NCBI GenBank assembly: GCA_022448985.1 | Contig: JAKVCR010000052.1 | Coordinates: forward strand, 1-64,000 | DNA from: Roseibacillus sp. | GTDB taxonomy: Bacteria; Verrucomicrobiota; Verrucomicrobiia; Verrucomicrobiales; Akkermansiaceae | Direction of reading: 5' to 3' | DNA: 64,000 nt | Part shown: positions 51,204-60,609 of the stretch, in pieces | How positions within the stretch are numbered: position 1 is the first letter of the stretch | How the letters are laid out: every line of letters starts with the position of its first letter | Position numbers and translations under genes: made by a program | The notes under the pieces: generated by a model | What the model was told of the DNA's origin: nothing | What the model saw: only the letters and a program-made list of their open reading frames with translations | The model's database searches: none

Positions 51204-52652
51204 TCAGGCGATAATCTGGTTAATAACCCGTCCCGCCACGTCGGTCAGCCGGAACCTTCGCCCACTGTGCTTGAAGGTGAGTTTCTTGTGATCGAGTCCG
51301 AGGAGATGGAGGATGGTCGCATGCAGGTCGTGGATTTCGACCTTGTCGACCGCCGCGCGATGGCCGATTTCGTCGGTCTCGCCGTAGGAGGTTCCGCCCT
51401 TCACTCCGCCCCCGGCAAACCAGTAACAGCCGGCGTGAGGATTGTGATCGCGGCCGGGTTTATTGCTCTTTTGGGCCACGGGAAGGCGTCCGAACTCTCC
51501 GCCCCAGATCACGAGGGTCTCGTCGAGAAGTCCGCGTTCCTCGAGATCATGCAGGAGGCCTGCGATGGGCTGGTCTGTTTCGCCCGCGAAGCCGGTGTGA
51601 TTACCCATGATGTCGTTGTGCCCGTCCCAGCTCCGCTGGTTCTCCATTCCCCCGGAGTAGATTTGCACGTAGCGCACACCACGTTCGATCATACGCCGTG
51701 CCATCAGGCACTGGCGGGCAAAATGACTGCATTGTCCGTTTTCGAGACCGTAAAGCTTCTTGATATGGTCCGGTTCGGAGTCGACATCGACGCATGCGGG
51801 AGCCTCCTCCTGCATGCGGTAGGCAAGTTCGAAACTCTTGATCCGCGCAGTGAGCTTGCGATCCGCATCAACGCGCTCGCGGTGAGCCTGGTTCATCTCA
51901 TTCAGGAAACGGAGCTGGGCACGTTGCTGTTCCTTGCTCAGACCGGCAACCCGCTTCAGGTTCGGGATCGGATCACCCTTGGTATTGACCCAGGTGCCCT
52001 GGAAGGATCCCGGAAGAAATCCGTTGCCCCAGTTGGCTGCGTGGCCCTTGGGCAGGCCGCGGCCCTTTGGGTCGCTCATGACCATGAAAGCAGGCAGATT
52101 TTCATTCTCGGTTCCGAGGCCGTAGGCCACCCAGCTCCCCACGCAGGGATGGCCCATGCGTGTTACCCCCGTATTGGCCATGAAGAGGGCGGGGCTGTGG
52201 TTGTTGGACTGGGTATGGAAGGATTTTACGAATGCCATCTTGTCCACGTGTCTGGAAAGATGAGGAAAGAGGGAGGAGGCCCAGGCTCCACTCTGGCCGT
52301 GTTGCTTGAATTCAAAGGGGGACTTCATCAGCGGGCCGACCGCATTTTCGAAGAAACCAGTGGTAGGGTCGAAGCCTTCGAGCTTCTGCCCATCGCGCTT
52401 GGTGAGTTCGGGCTTGTGATCCCAGGTATCGACGTGGGACGGGCCGCCGTTGATGAAGAGCCAGATCACGTGCTTGGCCTTGCCGTTGAAGTGTGGTTTG
52501 CGGGCCTCGAGGGGATTATCGCCCAGTTCGATGGCCGCGTGGCCGTTCTCGTGGAGGAGGGATGCGAGGGCAAGGGCACCGAGCCCGCCGCCTGCCCTGC
52601 CCAGGAGTTCACGCCGGGACCAGAGATCTTCAATACGGTTGCAGTTCATCAC
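51204..52652 (-). CDS. DUF1501 exported protein
   Basis: A 482-residue DUF1501 with a Tat-like signal (LWSRRELLGRAGGGLGALALASLL). Conserved segments: HVIWLFINGGPSHVDTWDHKPELTK, TLVIWGGEFGRLPVAQKSNKPGRDHNPHAGCYWFAGGGVKGG and HDLHATILHLLGLDHKKLTF. It follows the big PSCyt1/DUF1549/DUF1553 gene by two bases and is certainly cotranscribed. It is the third DUF1501 in the window; its ends resemble that of 7906-9348 more than the WD40-linked one. Activity unknown. Confidence 0.9.
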   Translation of the reverse strand: MMNCNRIEDLWSRRELLGRAGGGLGALALASLLHENGHAAIELGDNPLEARKPHFNGKAKHVIWLFINGGPSHVDTWDHKPELTKRDGQKLEGFDPTTGFFENAVGPLMKSPFEFKQHGQSGAWASSLFPHLSRHVDKMAFVKSFHTQSNNHSPALFMANTGVTRMGHPCVGSWVAYGLGTENENLPAFMVMSDPKGRGLPKGHAANWGNGFLPGSFQGTWVNTKGDPIPNLKRVAGLSKEQQRAQLRFLNEMNQAHRERVDADRKLTARIKSFELAYRMQEEAPACVDVDSEPDHIKKLYGLENGQCSHFARQCLMARRMIERGVRYVQIYSGGMENQRSWDGHNDIMGNHTGFAGETDQPIAGLLHDLEERGLLDETLVIWGGEFGRLPVAQKSNKPGRDHNPHAGCYWFAGGGVKGGTSYGETDEIGHRAAVDKVEIHDLHATILHLLGLDHKKLTFKHSGRRFRLTDVAGRVINQIIA

Positions 52653-52654
52653 GG

Positions 52655-55600
52655 TTACTCCACGTAGATCATTTCATTTGAGGCCAGGAGGGCATGGCAG
52701 AAGTCCACGAGGGCGGGCTCCTTCTTCCCGCCGTAGCTCGCAATCTGTTCATTGAGGAAATGGTTCATGCGTTTCCGCTGTTCGCTCGTGGGAGGCGATC
52801 CATGGGCGCGGTAGACTGCGCTGCCAACCGGATCGCTCTCATTGAGAAGAGCCTTTGCAAAGCGGCTGGCCATTTCGCGCACCTGTGGACTGTTGATGAA
52901 CACGAGGGCTTGTGAGGGCGTGGTTGTCATTGCGCGTTGTCCCTGGCTCGTCATGCTGTCAGGCCAGTCGAAGAGCTGCATCATGGGCACCATCTTGCTG
53001 CGTTTGACGAAAAAGTAGATGCTGCGTCGTTTCATGCTCTGGTCCAGGGTGCCAGCCCCGTACATCCTGCGGTCGAGCAGTCCACTGACTGCGAGGGCGT
53101 TGTCGCGGATGATTTCCGCTTCCAGGCGCCGGGGCTCCCGCTTCCACCAGTAGCGGTTCCCGGGATCGGCACCGGTATTGGTCTTGTTACCGGAGGAGCC
53201 CATGCGGTAAGCCGCGCTCATCATGATCTTCTTATGCATGCGCTTGAGGGTCCATTCGTGCGCGATGAGATCACGGGCCAGGTAATCGAGCAGTCCGGGA
53301 TGGGTTGGCTTGGTGCCCTGGAAGCCGAAATCGTTGACTGATTCCACGATTCCGCGGCCGAAATGATGTTGCCACAGCCGATTGACGATGACGCGGGCAA
53401 GAAGATGACCGGCTCCGTTCTCTACATCGGTGATCCATTTCGCCACCCCACTGCGCTTCATGGAAGTGCGTGCCCCGCCCGGGGCGGGGATCACCCAGGC
53501 TTCCGCACTCTTTCCATTACGCATAAGGACCTTGAGGAAATCCTGAGGGGCCTTTCCGTTCTTCTGAGCCGGATCGCCACGCACGAGGTAGTAGCTTTCC
53601 TTGTAGAAGTCCGGCACCTTGCCACTGTTAGTGTGGTGGCGCATCGGCTTGAGGCCCTCGCTGCAGATCATCACCTTTTCTTTTTTGCCCTGGGGCCGGG
53701 TGGAATTGAGGGCGTTGATCCGGCTGTTTAAACTGGCCCAGTCGGCATCGAGCTGGAGGTAGAGATCAATCATGCGGGAAAGATCCGCATCCTGTGGGGT
53801 GCCCTTTGTTTTTCGGTCGAGGGCAAGGAGCTCCTTGCGGGCGATCTCGCCCGGATCAGAGTGTCCCTCCCGCAGGGGAAGATTGGCTGCCGGGCGGTTG
53901 CTTACGGAGAGGCGCAGGCGTCCGATATTGTGCTGGGTATTGAGGTTGAAGTGGAGCTTGATGGAGAGCCGTTTACTTGCGCCTTTGACGACTTCGGGAT
54001 TTGTGATCTCGAAAACAGCTGCGTGATCCTTCCCGACTTGTGGGTCGACTGCCCAGCCGCTCTTGGGATTCCCATCGATCACGAGGTTCACATGGAGACT
54101 GTCGTTCTGGTTGAAGGTTGCCCGAGGATTGGCCAGTTTCAGGGCGGTGGTTCCGGCAGAGACCTCGAGGTGAGAAAGCCCGATGTTGCCATTGCTGGCC
54201 CGGCCTGGTCCCCCACGCTTCATTGACGGGTGCGTCAGAGCCTCGATGCGCAGGGAACGCGGTTCCTCGACCGGGGAGGTGCTCACGAAGGTGTAGACGT
54301 CGGAATTGGGATTCACCCCACCCGCGAGGTAGGAACCGTCGGGTTGTCGTTTGAAGGTTGTGCCCCCCTTGGAGACGAGGGGCTCGGCCACCAGGATGGT
54401 CCAGGCCGAAGAGGGCTCATCCTTATCCCCTGCCCGGTTGGATTGCAGCCAGGCGTGCAGCTTCTTCGGGGCCTGGTCCTTCTTGAAGGTATCTGCTTCC
54501 GCCTGCAGTTTGGCCATGGCCTCCTTGAACTTGTCCATTGCCGCGCCGGTGGGTTTGTTGGTTTCGAGGTCGATTTCGGTTCGTACCGTCTGCGTGAAGG
54601 CGCTGAGCAGTTCGTAGTAATCGCGAGTGGGAATGGGATCATACTTGTGATCGTGGCAACGGGCACAGCCGATGGTAGTGGCCAGCATGGCTGATCCCAT
54701 GGTGGCGAGCATGTCATCGGTGGCATCAAAGCGGATGCGTTCCGCCTCGCTGAAGGTGATCTGGGTGGGGTAGACCCCTGCCCCGAGAAACCCGGTAGCG
54801 GCCATCGCTTCCGAGTTATCGGGTGCCAGTTCGTCTCCCGCAATCTGCCACTTCACGAATTGATCGTAGGGCATGTCGGCATTCAGGGCGCGGATGACGA
54901 AATCGCGAAAATGGAAGGCGAATTTGCGGTCGTAGTCGTGTTCGAATCCGTGGCTCTCTGCAAACCGGGCCACGTCGAGCCAGTGTCGCGCCCAGCGTTC
55001 GCCGAAACCAGGGCGAGCGAGGAGGTCGTCGATAACCTTCTCGTAGGCCTTCGGATCCTCGCTTCGCACGAATTTTTCGATCTCGTCCGGGGTGGGAGGA
55101 AGCCCGATCAGATCAAAGTAGGCGCGTCGGATGAGTTTGTGAGGATCGAGGGGGCCTGCCACTGCCAGCCCATGCTCCCGGTGCTTCGCGGCCAGGTAAC
55201 GGTCGATCTCGGATGACGCGTTGTTTTGCGCCGGGGGCGGAACAGTTGCCATCAAAGGGGCGTAGGCCCAGTAGCGCCGGTCCTCGTCGGTGACCTGCAT
55301 TGGAGCCTTTTCCGTTTTACTCCTGGCGAGGAGCGGTTGGTCGTAGGCAGCTCCCAGGGCAATCCACTCCCCAAGGGCGGCAATCGCGTCAGCGGGGAGC
55401 TTCGGTTTCTTGGGCGGCATGGCCAGTTCCTCCTCAAGATGAGCAACCGCCCGGTAGAGGAGGCTTTCTTCAGGCTTGCCCGGAACGATCGCGACCCCCT
55501 GGTCCCCACCCTTGAGGACCGCCTCACGGGTGACCAGGTCAAGGCCCGACTTGGTCTTGTCGCCCCCGTGGCAGCGCACACAGTGTTCCTTCAGGATGGC

Positions 55601-55720
55601 CCTCACCGTGCTGGTGAAGAGCTTCTGGCTTGCGGCCATCCTGGCCGCGTGTCCACGTTCCTCCGCCAGGGCCGAATGAGCCAGGGCTGCGAGGACAAGG
55701 ACCGGGAGAACTCTGGGCAT
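52655..55720 (-). CDS. PSCyt1-DUF1549-DUF1553 exported cytochrome-like protein
   Basis: A 1021-residue protein with signal peptide (MPRVLPVLVLAALAHSALA), an N-terminal planctomycete cytochrome domain with heme motif CVRCH near residue 47 (LKEHCVRCHGGDKTKSGLDL) and a distal MPPKKPKLP segment that may supply the axial ligand. DUF1549 follows (SSEIDRYLAAKHREHGL, GERWARHWLDVARFAESHG, CARCHDHKYDP). A middle beta-rich region and DUF1553 (LARVIVNRLWQHHFGRGIV to FCHALLASNEMIYVE) complete it. It is the full-length form of the family and is coupled to the DUF1501 gene two bases downstream. It is presumably periplasmic and redox-active; substrate unknown. Confidence 0.9.
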   Translation of the reverse strand: MPRVLPVLVLAALAHSALAEERGHAARMAASQKLFTSTVRAILKEHCVRCHGGDKTKSGLDLVTREAVLKGGDQGVAIVPGKPEESLLYRAVAHLEEELAMPPKKPKLPADAIAALGEWIALGAAYDQPLLARSKTEKAPMQVTDEDRRYWAYAPLMATVPPPAQNNASSEIDRYLAAKHREHGLAVAGPLDPHKLIRRAYFDLIGLPPTPDEIEKFVRSEDPKAYEKVIDDLLARPGFGERWARHWLDVARFAESHGFEHDYDRKFAFHFRDFVIRALNADMPYDQFVKWQIAGDELAPDNSEAMAATGFLGAGVYPTQITFSEAERIRFDATDDMLATMGSAMLATTIGCARCHDHKYDPIPTRDYYELLSAFTQTVRTEIDLETNKPTGAAMDKFKEAMAKLQAEADTFKKDQAPKKLHAWLQSNRAGDKDEPSSAWTILVAEPLVSKGGTTFKRQPDGSYLAGGVNPNSDVYTFVSTSPVEEPRSLRIEALTHPSMKRGGPGRASNGNIGLSHLEVSAGTTALKLANPRATFNQNDSLHVNLVIDGNPKSGWAVDPQVGKDHAAVFEITNPEVVKGASKRLSIKLHFNLNTQHNIGRLRLSVSNRPAANLPLREGHSDPGEIARKELLALDRKTKGTPQDADLSRMIDLYLQLDADWASLNSRINALNSTRPQGKKEKVMICSEGLKPMRHHTNSGKVPDFYKESYYLVRGDPAQKNGKAPQDFLKVLMRNGKSAEAWVIPAPGGARTSMKRSGVAKWITDVENGAGHLLARVIVNRLWQHHFGRGIVESVNDFGFQGTKPTHPGLLDYLARDLIAHEWTLKRMHKKIMMSAAYRMGSSGNKTNTGADPGNRYWWKREPRRLEAEIIRDNALAVSGLLDRRMYGAGTLDQSMKRRSIYFFVKRSKMVPMMQLFDWPDSMTSQGQRAMTTTPSQALVFINSPQVREMASRFAKALLNESDPVGSAVYRAHGSPPTSEQRKRMNHFLNEQIASYGGKKEPALVDFCHALLASNEMIYVE

Positions 55721-55850
55721 ACCCGGATGGTCACCCCGTGGTTCGCCCTAGGCAAGTCCCCAAGAGGGACGACACGGACATCGGGATTTCAGGGGCAGAG
55801 CGGATTTTCCCACCGAAATTGGCGGGAAGAGCCTTTTCCGGGCAGGAGCG

Positions 55851-56402
55851 TTACACCAATTCGTTGAGGAGATTCTCGTGGGGTCGCGGGATGACCACCT
55901 TATGCACGAGAAGGCCTTTTTCGGAGACCAGGTCGGCGCCGGCATCGACGGCGGCCTGGACCGCTGAAACATTGCCAGTGAGCGTAGCAAACGCCTTGCC
56001 GCCCAGGGCCATGGCGAGGCGCATTTCGATGAGCTGAACGTCGGCCGCCTTGGCTGCTGCGTCGGCCGCTTCAATCAGGGAGGTTACCGAGAAAGACTCG
56101 ATCACGCCCAGAGCGTCCAGTTTGTCTACCGGGTTGGCTCCCGAGATGGCGGGGAAGACACTTGGGTCGATGTTGGGGAGGACCGCGGAGTCGATGACCG
56201 CTCCCTCGCTGATCTCGATTCCCGCTGTGACCGAGGATTGTACGTCGGCCACTTCACCTCCCACCATGACCATGTATTTGCCCGAGCAGATGGAGCGGGC
56301 CAGCAACATCTCGACGTTGGCAGCCTTGAGCATCTCGTCGCTGGTGGAATACCCCGCCGCGATGCTGGAGAGTTCGACGATGCCGATGGCGTTCTTGGTC
56401 AT
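55851..56402 (-). CDS. pduT: Bacterial microcompartment shell protein, PduT-like tandem BMC
   Basis: A 183-residue protein with two BMC domains. The first (AIGIVELSSIAAGYSTSDEMLKAANVEMLL) and second (ALGVIESFSVTSLIEAADAAAKAADVQLI) both match the fold. It also carries Cys39 in ARSICSGKYMVMVGGEV, aligned by eye with the Cys of PduT that holds a [4Fe-4S] cluster at the trimer pore. PSVFPAISGANPVDK and the C-terminal KGLLVHKVVIPRPHE are highly PduT-like. Such trimers form part of a protein shell. The pduS-like gene ends only 12 bases upstream, and no other shell gene is nearby. Confidence 0.92.
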   Translation of the reverse strand: MTKNAIGIVELSSIAAGYSTSDEMLKAANVEMLLARSICSGKYMVMVGGEVADVQSSVTAGIEISEGAVIDSAVLPNIDPSVFPAISGANPVDKLDALGVIESFSVTSLIEAADAAAKAADVQLIEMRLAMALGGKAFATLTGNVSAVQAAVDAGADLVSEKGLLVHKVVIPRPHENLLNELV

Positions 56403-56414
56403 GGGGAGATCTGG

Positions 56415-57734
56415 TTAGATTTTTTCGATGGTGACGGCTCCGTTTACGGCAGTGACGGTCCCCTTGATGCTGGAGTGGATGTTGGCAGCCAGTTTTCCAT
56501 CCGGAATGTCTGCCACCAACTGGCCTGCTTGCACCTTGTCTCCTGCCTGGACCACCGCCCGGGATGGAGAGCCCACGTGCTGACTGAGCGGGAGGGTCAC
56601 CTTGCGGGCCTCGTAATTAATGTCGTGCCAGGGCGCGGGAACATTGTAGTTGGTGACGCCCAGTTTTTGCATGAGAGCCTTCAGGGGGACGTGCCGGCCG
56701 TCCACCATGGGATGCGCCTTGATTTCCGTAGTGGGTCCGAGCCAGCGTTCCATTCCGGCATCCTTGCGGTCCGCGATGGCCTGATCGCAGGCTTCCTTGG
56801 GAAAGAGATCCTCGGGGCAGGAGTAGAGCGTGCACAGGCCGCAGGCGCAGCAGAGGTCCGCCCACTTGCTCCAGTTGTGCTTGCCGCTGGCGGTGAACCC
56901 GAGGGTTCGCATCACCTTGTGCGGCTGGACATCATAACCTAACAGGTAGCGTGGGCAGAATTCCGTACAGTAGCTGCACTGGTCACAGGCGGACTTGCCG
57001 ATCCGGTGCATGGCCTTGTCGGGGGTGAGGACACGCTGGACCAGGCGGTGACTGGTAGGCAGAACGATGAGACCACCCGTGGTCTTGGTCACGGGCTGGC
57101 TGAGATCTTCGACCAGCTTTCCCATCATCAGTCCACCTACGAACACGGAGTAATCACCGGTGGTTGCGCCACCCGCGATATCGATCACTTCCTGCAGGGT
57201 GATCCCCACCGGGACAGCCATGCTCATGGGCGTTGCCACCTCTCCGGCCACCGTGAGGATCTTCTTTGTGACGGGGCGCCCCTCCATCGCCTCTGCGATG
57301 TTATAGAGGGTTTCAGAGTTGTGGACCACCGTCCCGACCTCAAGAGGGATACCACCGGGCGGAATGAGGCGCCCGGTGCATTCATAGACCAGGACGAATT
57401 CATCACCCGCAGGATAGTAGTCGCCAAAGAGTTGGACTTTGATTTTCGTGTTGCCGGTGGCCTCCTCCAGGATGGCCACAGCCTTGGTCCGCTTGGCCTT
57501 GATGCCGAAAATCGCCTTGTCGGCTCCAGTCGCCTTCATGGACAGCTCCATTCCCCTCAGGACCTGGGCGGCGTAGATCTCAGTGAGTTCGGCGTCCTTG
57601 TGCAGGAGGGGCTCGCACTCCGCGCCATTGGCAAGCACGTATTCGGCATCTGCTTCAAGCTTCACATGAGCGGGAAAGCCTGCGCCACCTGCACCCACCA
57701 CACCGGCTTCGCGGACTGCCTGAACGATCTCCAT
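56415..57734 (-). CDS. pduS: PduS/RnfC-like flavin and Fe-S electron-transfer protein
   Basis: A 439-residue soluble protein starting at the ATG at 57734 (MEIVQAVREAGVVGAGGAGFPAHVKL). The GAGGAGFPAHVK motif is the FMN/NADH-binding start of PduS and RnfC. Two [4Fe-4S] clusters are readable: C-x2-C-x2-C-x3-CP (DQCSYCTEFCPR, about residues 250-260) and C-x2-C-x2-C-x4-CP (CCACGLCTLYSCP, about 295-307). The C-terminus is a lipoyl-like sandwich (VVQAGDKVQAGQLVADIPDGKLAANIH). PduS reduces cobalamin in propanediol compartments and docks on PduT. The gene lies 12 bases before the pduT-like gene and 104 bases after mutS. Confidence 0.92.
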   Translation of the reverse strand: MEIVQAVREAGVVGAGGAGFPAHVKLEADAEYVLANGAECEPLLHKDAELTEIYAAQVLRGMELSMKATGADKAIFGIKAKRTKAVAILEEATGNTKIKVQLFGDYYPAGDEFVLVYECTGRLIPPGGIPLEVGTVVHNSETLYNIAEAMEGRPVTKKILTVAGEVATPMSMAVPVGITLQEVIDIAGGATTGDYSVFVGGLMMGKLVEDLSQPVTKTTGGLIVLPTSHRLVQRVLTPDKAMHRIGKSACDQCSYCTEFCPRYLLGYDVQPHKVMRTLGFTASGKHNWSKWADLCCACGLCTLYSCPEDLFPKEACDQAIADRKDAGMERWLGPTTEIKAHPMVDGRHVPLKALMQKLGVTNYNVPAPWHDINYEARKVTLPLSQHVGSPSRAVVQAGDKVQAGQLVADIPDGKLAANIHSSIKGTVTAVNGAVTIEKI

Positions 57735-57837
57735 ATGCCGCAAAGCAGCATCGTGGATGAGAATTTTGAGTCAAGGGTTGAGAATTTGCCCCAGTTGGCC
57801 CCACATCGCTCTTCAGGCTCCGCCGTGACCAGTGGTC

Positions 57838-60339
57838 TCAGGCGTTGAAGAGGTCCATCTGTGGGGAATCCGCATGCGGAAACGGTTTGTCTTTAGCTGG
57901 CTGCGGGGTCTTTGATTCTTGGCTTTGGGGCCGTCCGGCACTCATTTCCAGATGAGTAAGAATCTCCTTTGCGCGATCAATTATCGGGGCGGGGAGTCCA
58001 GCGAGGCGCGCGACCTGGATCCCGTAGCTCTTGTCGGCCGGTCCGGGGAGGATCTTGCGCAGAAAGATGATGTCTTCCTTCCACTCGCGCACCGCCACAT
58101 TGTAATTCTCGACCGCATCCCTGGTGTTGGCGAGGTCGCAGAGCTCGTGATAGTGGGTGGCAAAGAGGGCACGGCACTTGATGACGTCGTGGAGGTGCTC
58201 CGCTACCGACCAGGCGATGGAGAGGCCGTCGAAGGTCGCGGTGCCGCGACCGATTTCGTCGAGAATAACGAGGCTGCGGTCAGTTGCATTATTGACGATG
58301 AGGGAGGTCTCATTCATTTCCACCATGAAGGTCGACTGGCCGCGGGCGAGGTCGTCACTGGCACCCACCCGGCAGAAGATACGGTCGACCAGCCCGATGC
58401 GTGCCGATTCGGCTGGAACGTAGGCTCCGATTTGAGCCATCAGGACGATGAGGGCAACCTGACGGATGTAGGTTGATTTACCTGCCATATTGGGACCTGT
58501 GATGATGAGGAGGCGAGAGTTGTCGTGGTGAAGTTTGGAGTCGTTGGGGACAAACTTTTCCTCGACCAGGGTCTGCTCCAGAACGGGGTGGCGACCATTG
58601 ACGATTTCGAGGTCGCATGAGTCATCGAGGAGCGGCCGGGTGTGCTGGTAGAGTTGAGCGGTCTCAGCGAGGCCCAGCAGAACGTCGAGAGTAGCGAGGC
58701 CGTTGGCGCATTGCTGCAGTTCGTCGAGATGGGCCGTGACCGCACTGCGAAGTTTAAGGAACTCCTCGTACTCGAGCTGCTTAGCCCGCTCGTCAGCACC
58801 CAGAACCTTGCCTTCCACTTCCTTCAAGCCGGGCGTGATGTAGCGTTCGGCATTGGCCATGGTCTGCTTGCGCTGGTAGTCCTCAGGGACCTTGGAAAGG
58901 TTGGCTTTGGTGACTTCGATGAAGTAACCGAACACGTTGTTAAACTTGATCTTGAGTGAATCGATCCCGGTGCGCTCACGTTCGCTCTGCTGCATCTGGG
59001 CGATCCATTCCTTGCCATCGCGGGAGGCTGAGCGGAGGTCGTCAAGTTCCCCCGCGAATCCATCTCTGATGAGACCACCTTCCTTGGGTGAGACCGGCGG
59101 CTCGTCGACGAGAGCCTTCCCCAGTAACCCGACTAGTTCGGGGAACTCGTGGAGGTGATGGAGTATTTCTGTTTTCAGGGGGCAGGTCCCGGGTTGCCGG
59201 GCTGGGAGGGCATCCAAGTTAGTTCGGAGGGATGGGATCTGGGCGAGGGAGGCGTGCAGGGCCTGGAGGTCACGGGGATTGCCTGAACCCTGGGCCAGAC
59301 GGCCGGTACAGCGCTCGATATCGCGGATCTCCTTCAGGCTCTCGCGGCACTTGGCGAGGAGGAAGCTCTCGGCCAGGAAACTTCCGATAAGATCGTGCCT
59401 TGCTTCCAAGGTGCTGCGGTCCGAGATGGGATGGAGGATCCAGTCGCGCAGTTTGCGGGCGCCCATCGGAGTTGCGGTGCGGTCCAGGACCCCCAGAAGG
59501 GTGTGTTGGCGACCGGATCGCGAACTGACAAGATCGAGATTGTGCTGGGAGGCGGTGTCGATGGCAACTTGCTCGCCGACCTGCCGCACGGCTAATCCCC
59601 GGAGGTGATCACAGGAGCGGCGCAACTGGTAGGAAAGATAGTGCAGGATACCACCTGCTGCACTGAGGGCAGGTTGCATGCCGGAGCAGCCGAAGCCGTC
59701 GAGTGACTGAACCTTGAAATGGTCACGCAGGGTATGAATGGCCTGATCCAGGAGAAATGCGTATCCGTCGTAGGGCAGGCTGTGGGGAAGTCCGCCCAGT
59801 GACTGCAGTTGTTCGTCCGAGATGAGAAGTTCGGAGGGAGCCAGCCTGGTGAGCTCATCTTCCATTTGCTGGCGATCGGGAAACTCCGCGAGGGTGAACT
59901 CGCCGGTGGAGTGATCAACCACCGCGAGGCCGAAGGTGTCCCGATGTTCACACACCGCAGCCAGGTAATTGTGCCGGCGATCATCAAGCAGAGAGAGGTT
60001 GTCGATGGTGCCTGCCGAGATGATCTGGGAAATTTCCCGGTCCACGATCTTGCCAGGAACCGGTTCGGAGGTCTGCTCCCCGATGGCTACCCGCCTGCCC
60101 TGCTTGATGAGCTTGGCGATGTAGTTTTCCGCAGCGTGGTGAGGGACCCCACACATGGGGACTCCGCCCCGCTTGGTAAGGGCTACGTTGAGCAGTCCAG
60201 CGGCCTCCCTGGCGTCCTCGAAAAACATTTCGTAGAAGTCACCGAGTCGGAAGAAGAGGAGCACATCGTCAGGAAGCGAGCGGCGCATCGCCTGATACTG
60301 CGCCATCATGGGGGTGAGCTTGCCTTCCTTGCCGGCCAC
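57838..60339 (-). CDS. mutS: DNA mismatch repair protein MutS
   Basis: An 833-residue MutS that recognises base mismatches and recruits MutL. N-terminal mismatch-recognition motif (TPMMAQYQAMRRSLPDDVLLFFRLGDFYEMF with the Phe-x-Glu mismatch probe) near residues 10-40. The ATPase has Walker A GPNMAGKSTYIRQVALIVLMAQIGAYVPA near 635, RVGASDDLARGQSTFMVEMNE, VILDEIGRGTATFDGLSIAWSVAEHLH and THYHEL. Length and order are those of MutS1. MutL is not in the window. The 94-base gap before the PduS TTG-proximal start leaves room for a separate promoter. Confidence 0.98.
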   Translation of the reverse strand: MAGKEGKLTPMMAQYQAMRRSLPDDVLLFFRLGDFYEMFFEDAREAAGLLNVALTKRGGVPMCGVPHHAAENYIAKLIKQGRRVAIGEQTSEPVPGKIVDREISQIISAGTIDNLSLLDDRRHNYLAAVCEHRDTFGLAVVDHSTGEFTLAEFPDRQQMEDELTRLAPSELLISDEQLQSLGGLPHSLPYDGYAFLLDQAIHTLRDHFKVQSLDGFGCSGMQPALSAAGGILHYLSYQLRRSCDHLRGLAVRQVGEQVAIDTASQHNLDLVSSRSGRQHTLLGVLDRTATPMGARKLRDWILHPISDRSTLEARHDLIGSFLAESFLLAKCRESLKEIRDIERCTGRLAQGSGNPRDLQALHASLAQIPSLRTNLDALPARQPGTCPLKTEILHHLHEFPELVGLLGKALVDEPPVSPKEGGLIRDGFAGELDDLRSASRDGKEWIAQMQQSERERTGIDSLKIKFNNVFGYFIEVTKANLSKVPEDYQRKQTMANAERYITPGLKEVEGKVLGADERAKQLEYEEFLKLRSAVTAHLDELQQCANGLATLDVLLGLAETAQLYQHTRPLLDDSCDLEIVNGRHPVLEQTLVEEKFVPNDSKLHHDNSRLLIITGPNMAGKSTYIRQVALIVLMAQIGAYVPAESARIGLVDRIFCRVGASDDLARGQSTFMVEMNETSLIVNNATDRSLVILDEIGRGTATFDGLSIAWSVAEHLHDVIKCRALFATHYHELCDLANTRDAVENYNVAVREWKEDIIFLRKILPGPADKSYGIQVARLAGLPAPIIDRAKEILTHLEMSAGRPQSQESKTPQPAKDKPFPHADSPQMDLFNA

Positions 60340-60609
60340 GGAAGGAGTTTTTAACCGGGGAGGCCAGTGATTGAACGCGAAAGTTATTCACAGGACACCG
60401 ATGGGTTCACAGCGGGGAGCAGCAAGGATTGAAGAGAGCCCCATGGTCTCCCGGCCTGACGAGAGCCTGGCGGGAACTTCCCGGTGAGCGGAGAACGATT
60501 CATGGCTGATTTTGGGGCCAGCAACGACAAAAACGTCCATGGCAATAAGTTTGTTGAGCTTGGAAGTGGAGTTTGTGATTGCGGGAGCAGGTTGCTAGGC
60601 TGCGTGGCC

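Noticed and set aside
55805-55826. Inverted repeat TTCCCACC...GGCGGGAA downstream of the pduT-like gene
   Set aside because: It has an internal mismatch and no T tract on the minus strand, so it is not called a terminator.
56415-57734. RnfC subunit of an Rnf complex
   Set aside because: RnfABDGE genes are absent, and the partner is a PduT-like shell protein 12 bases away, so a PduS role fits better.
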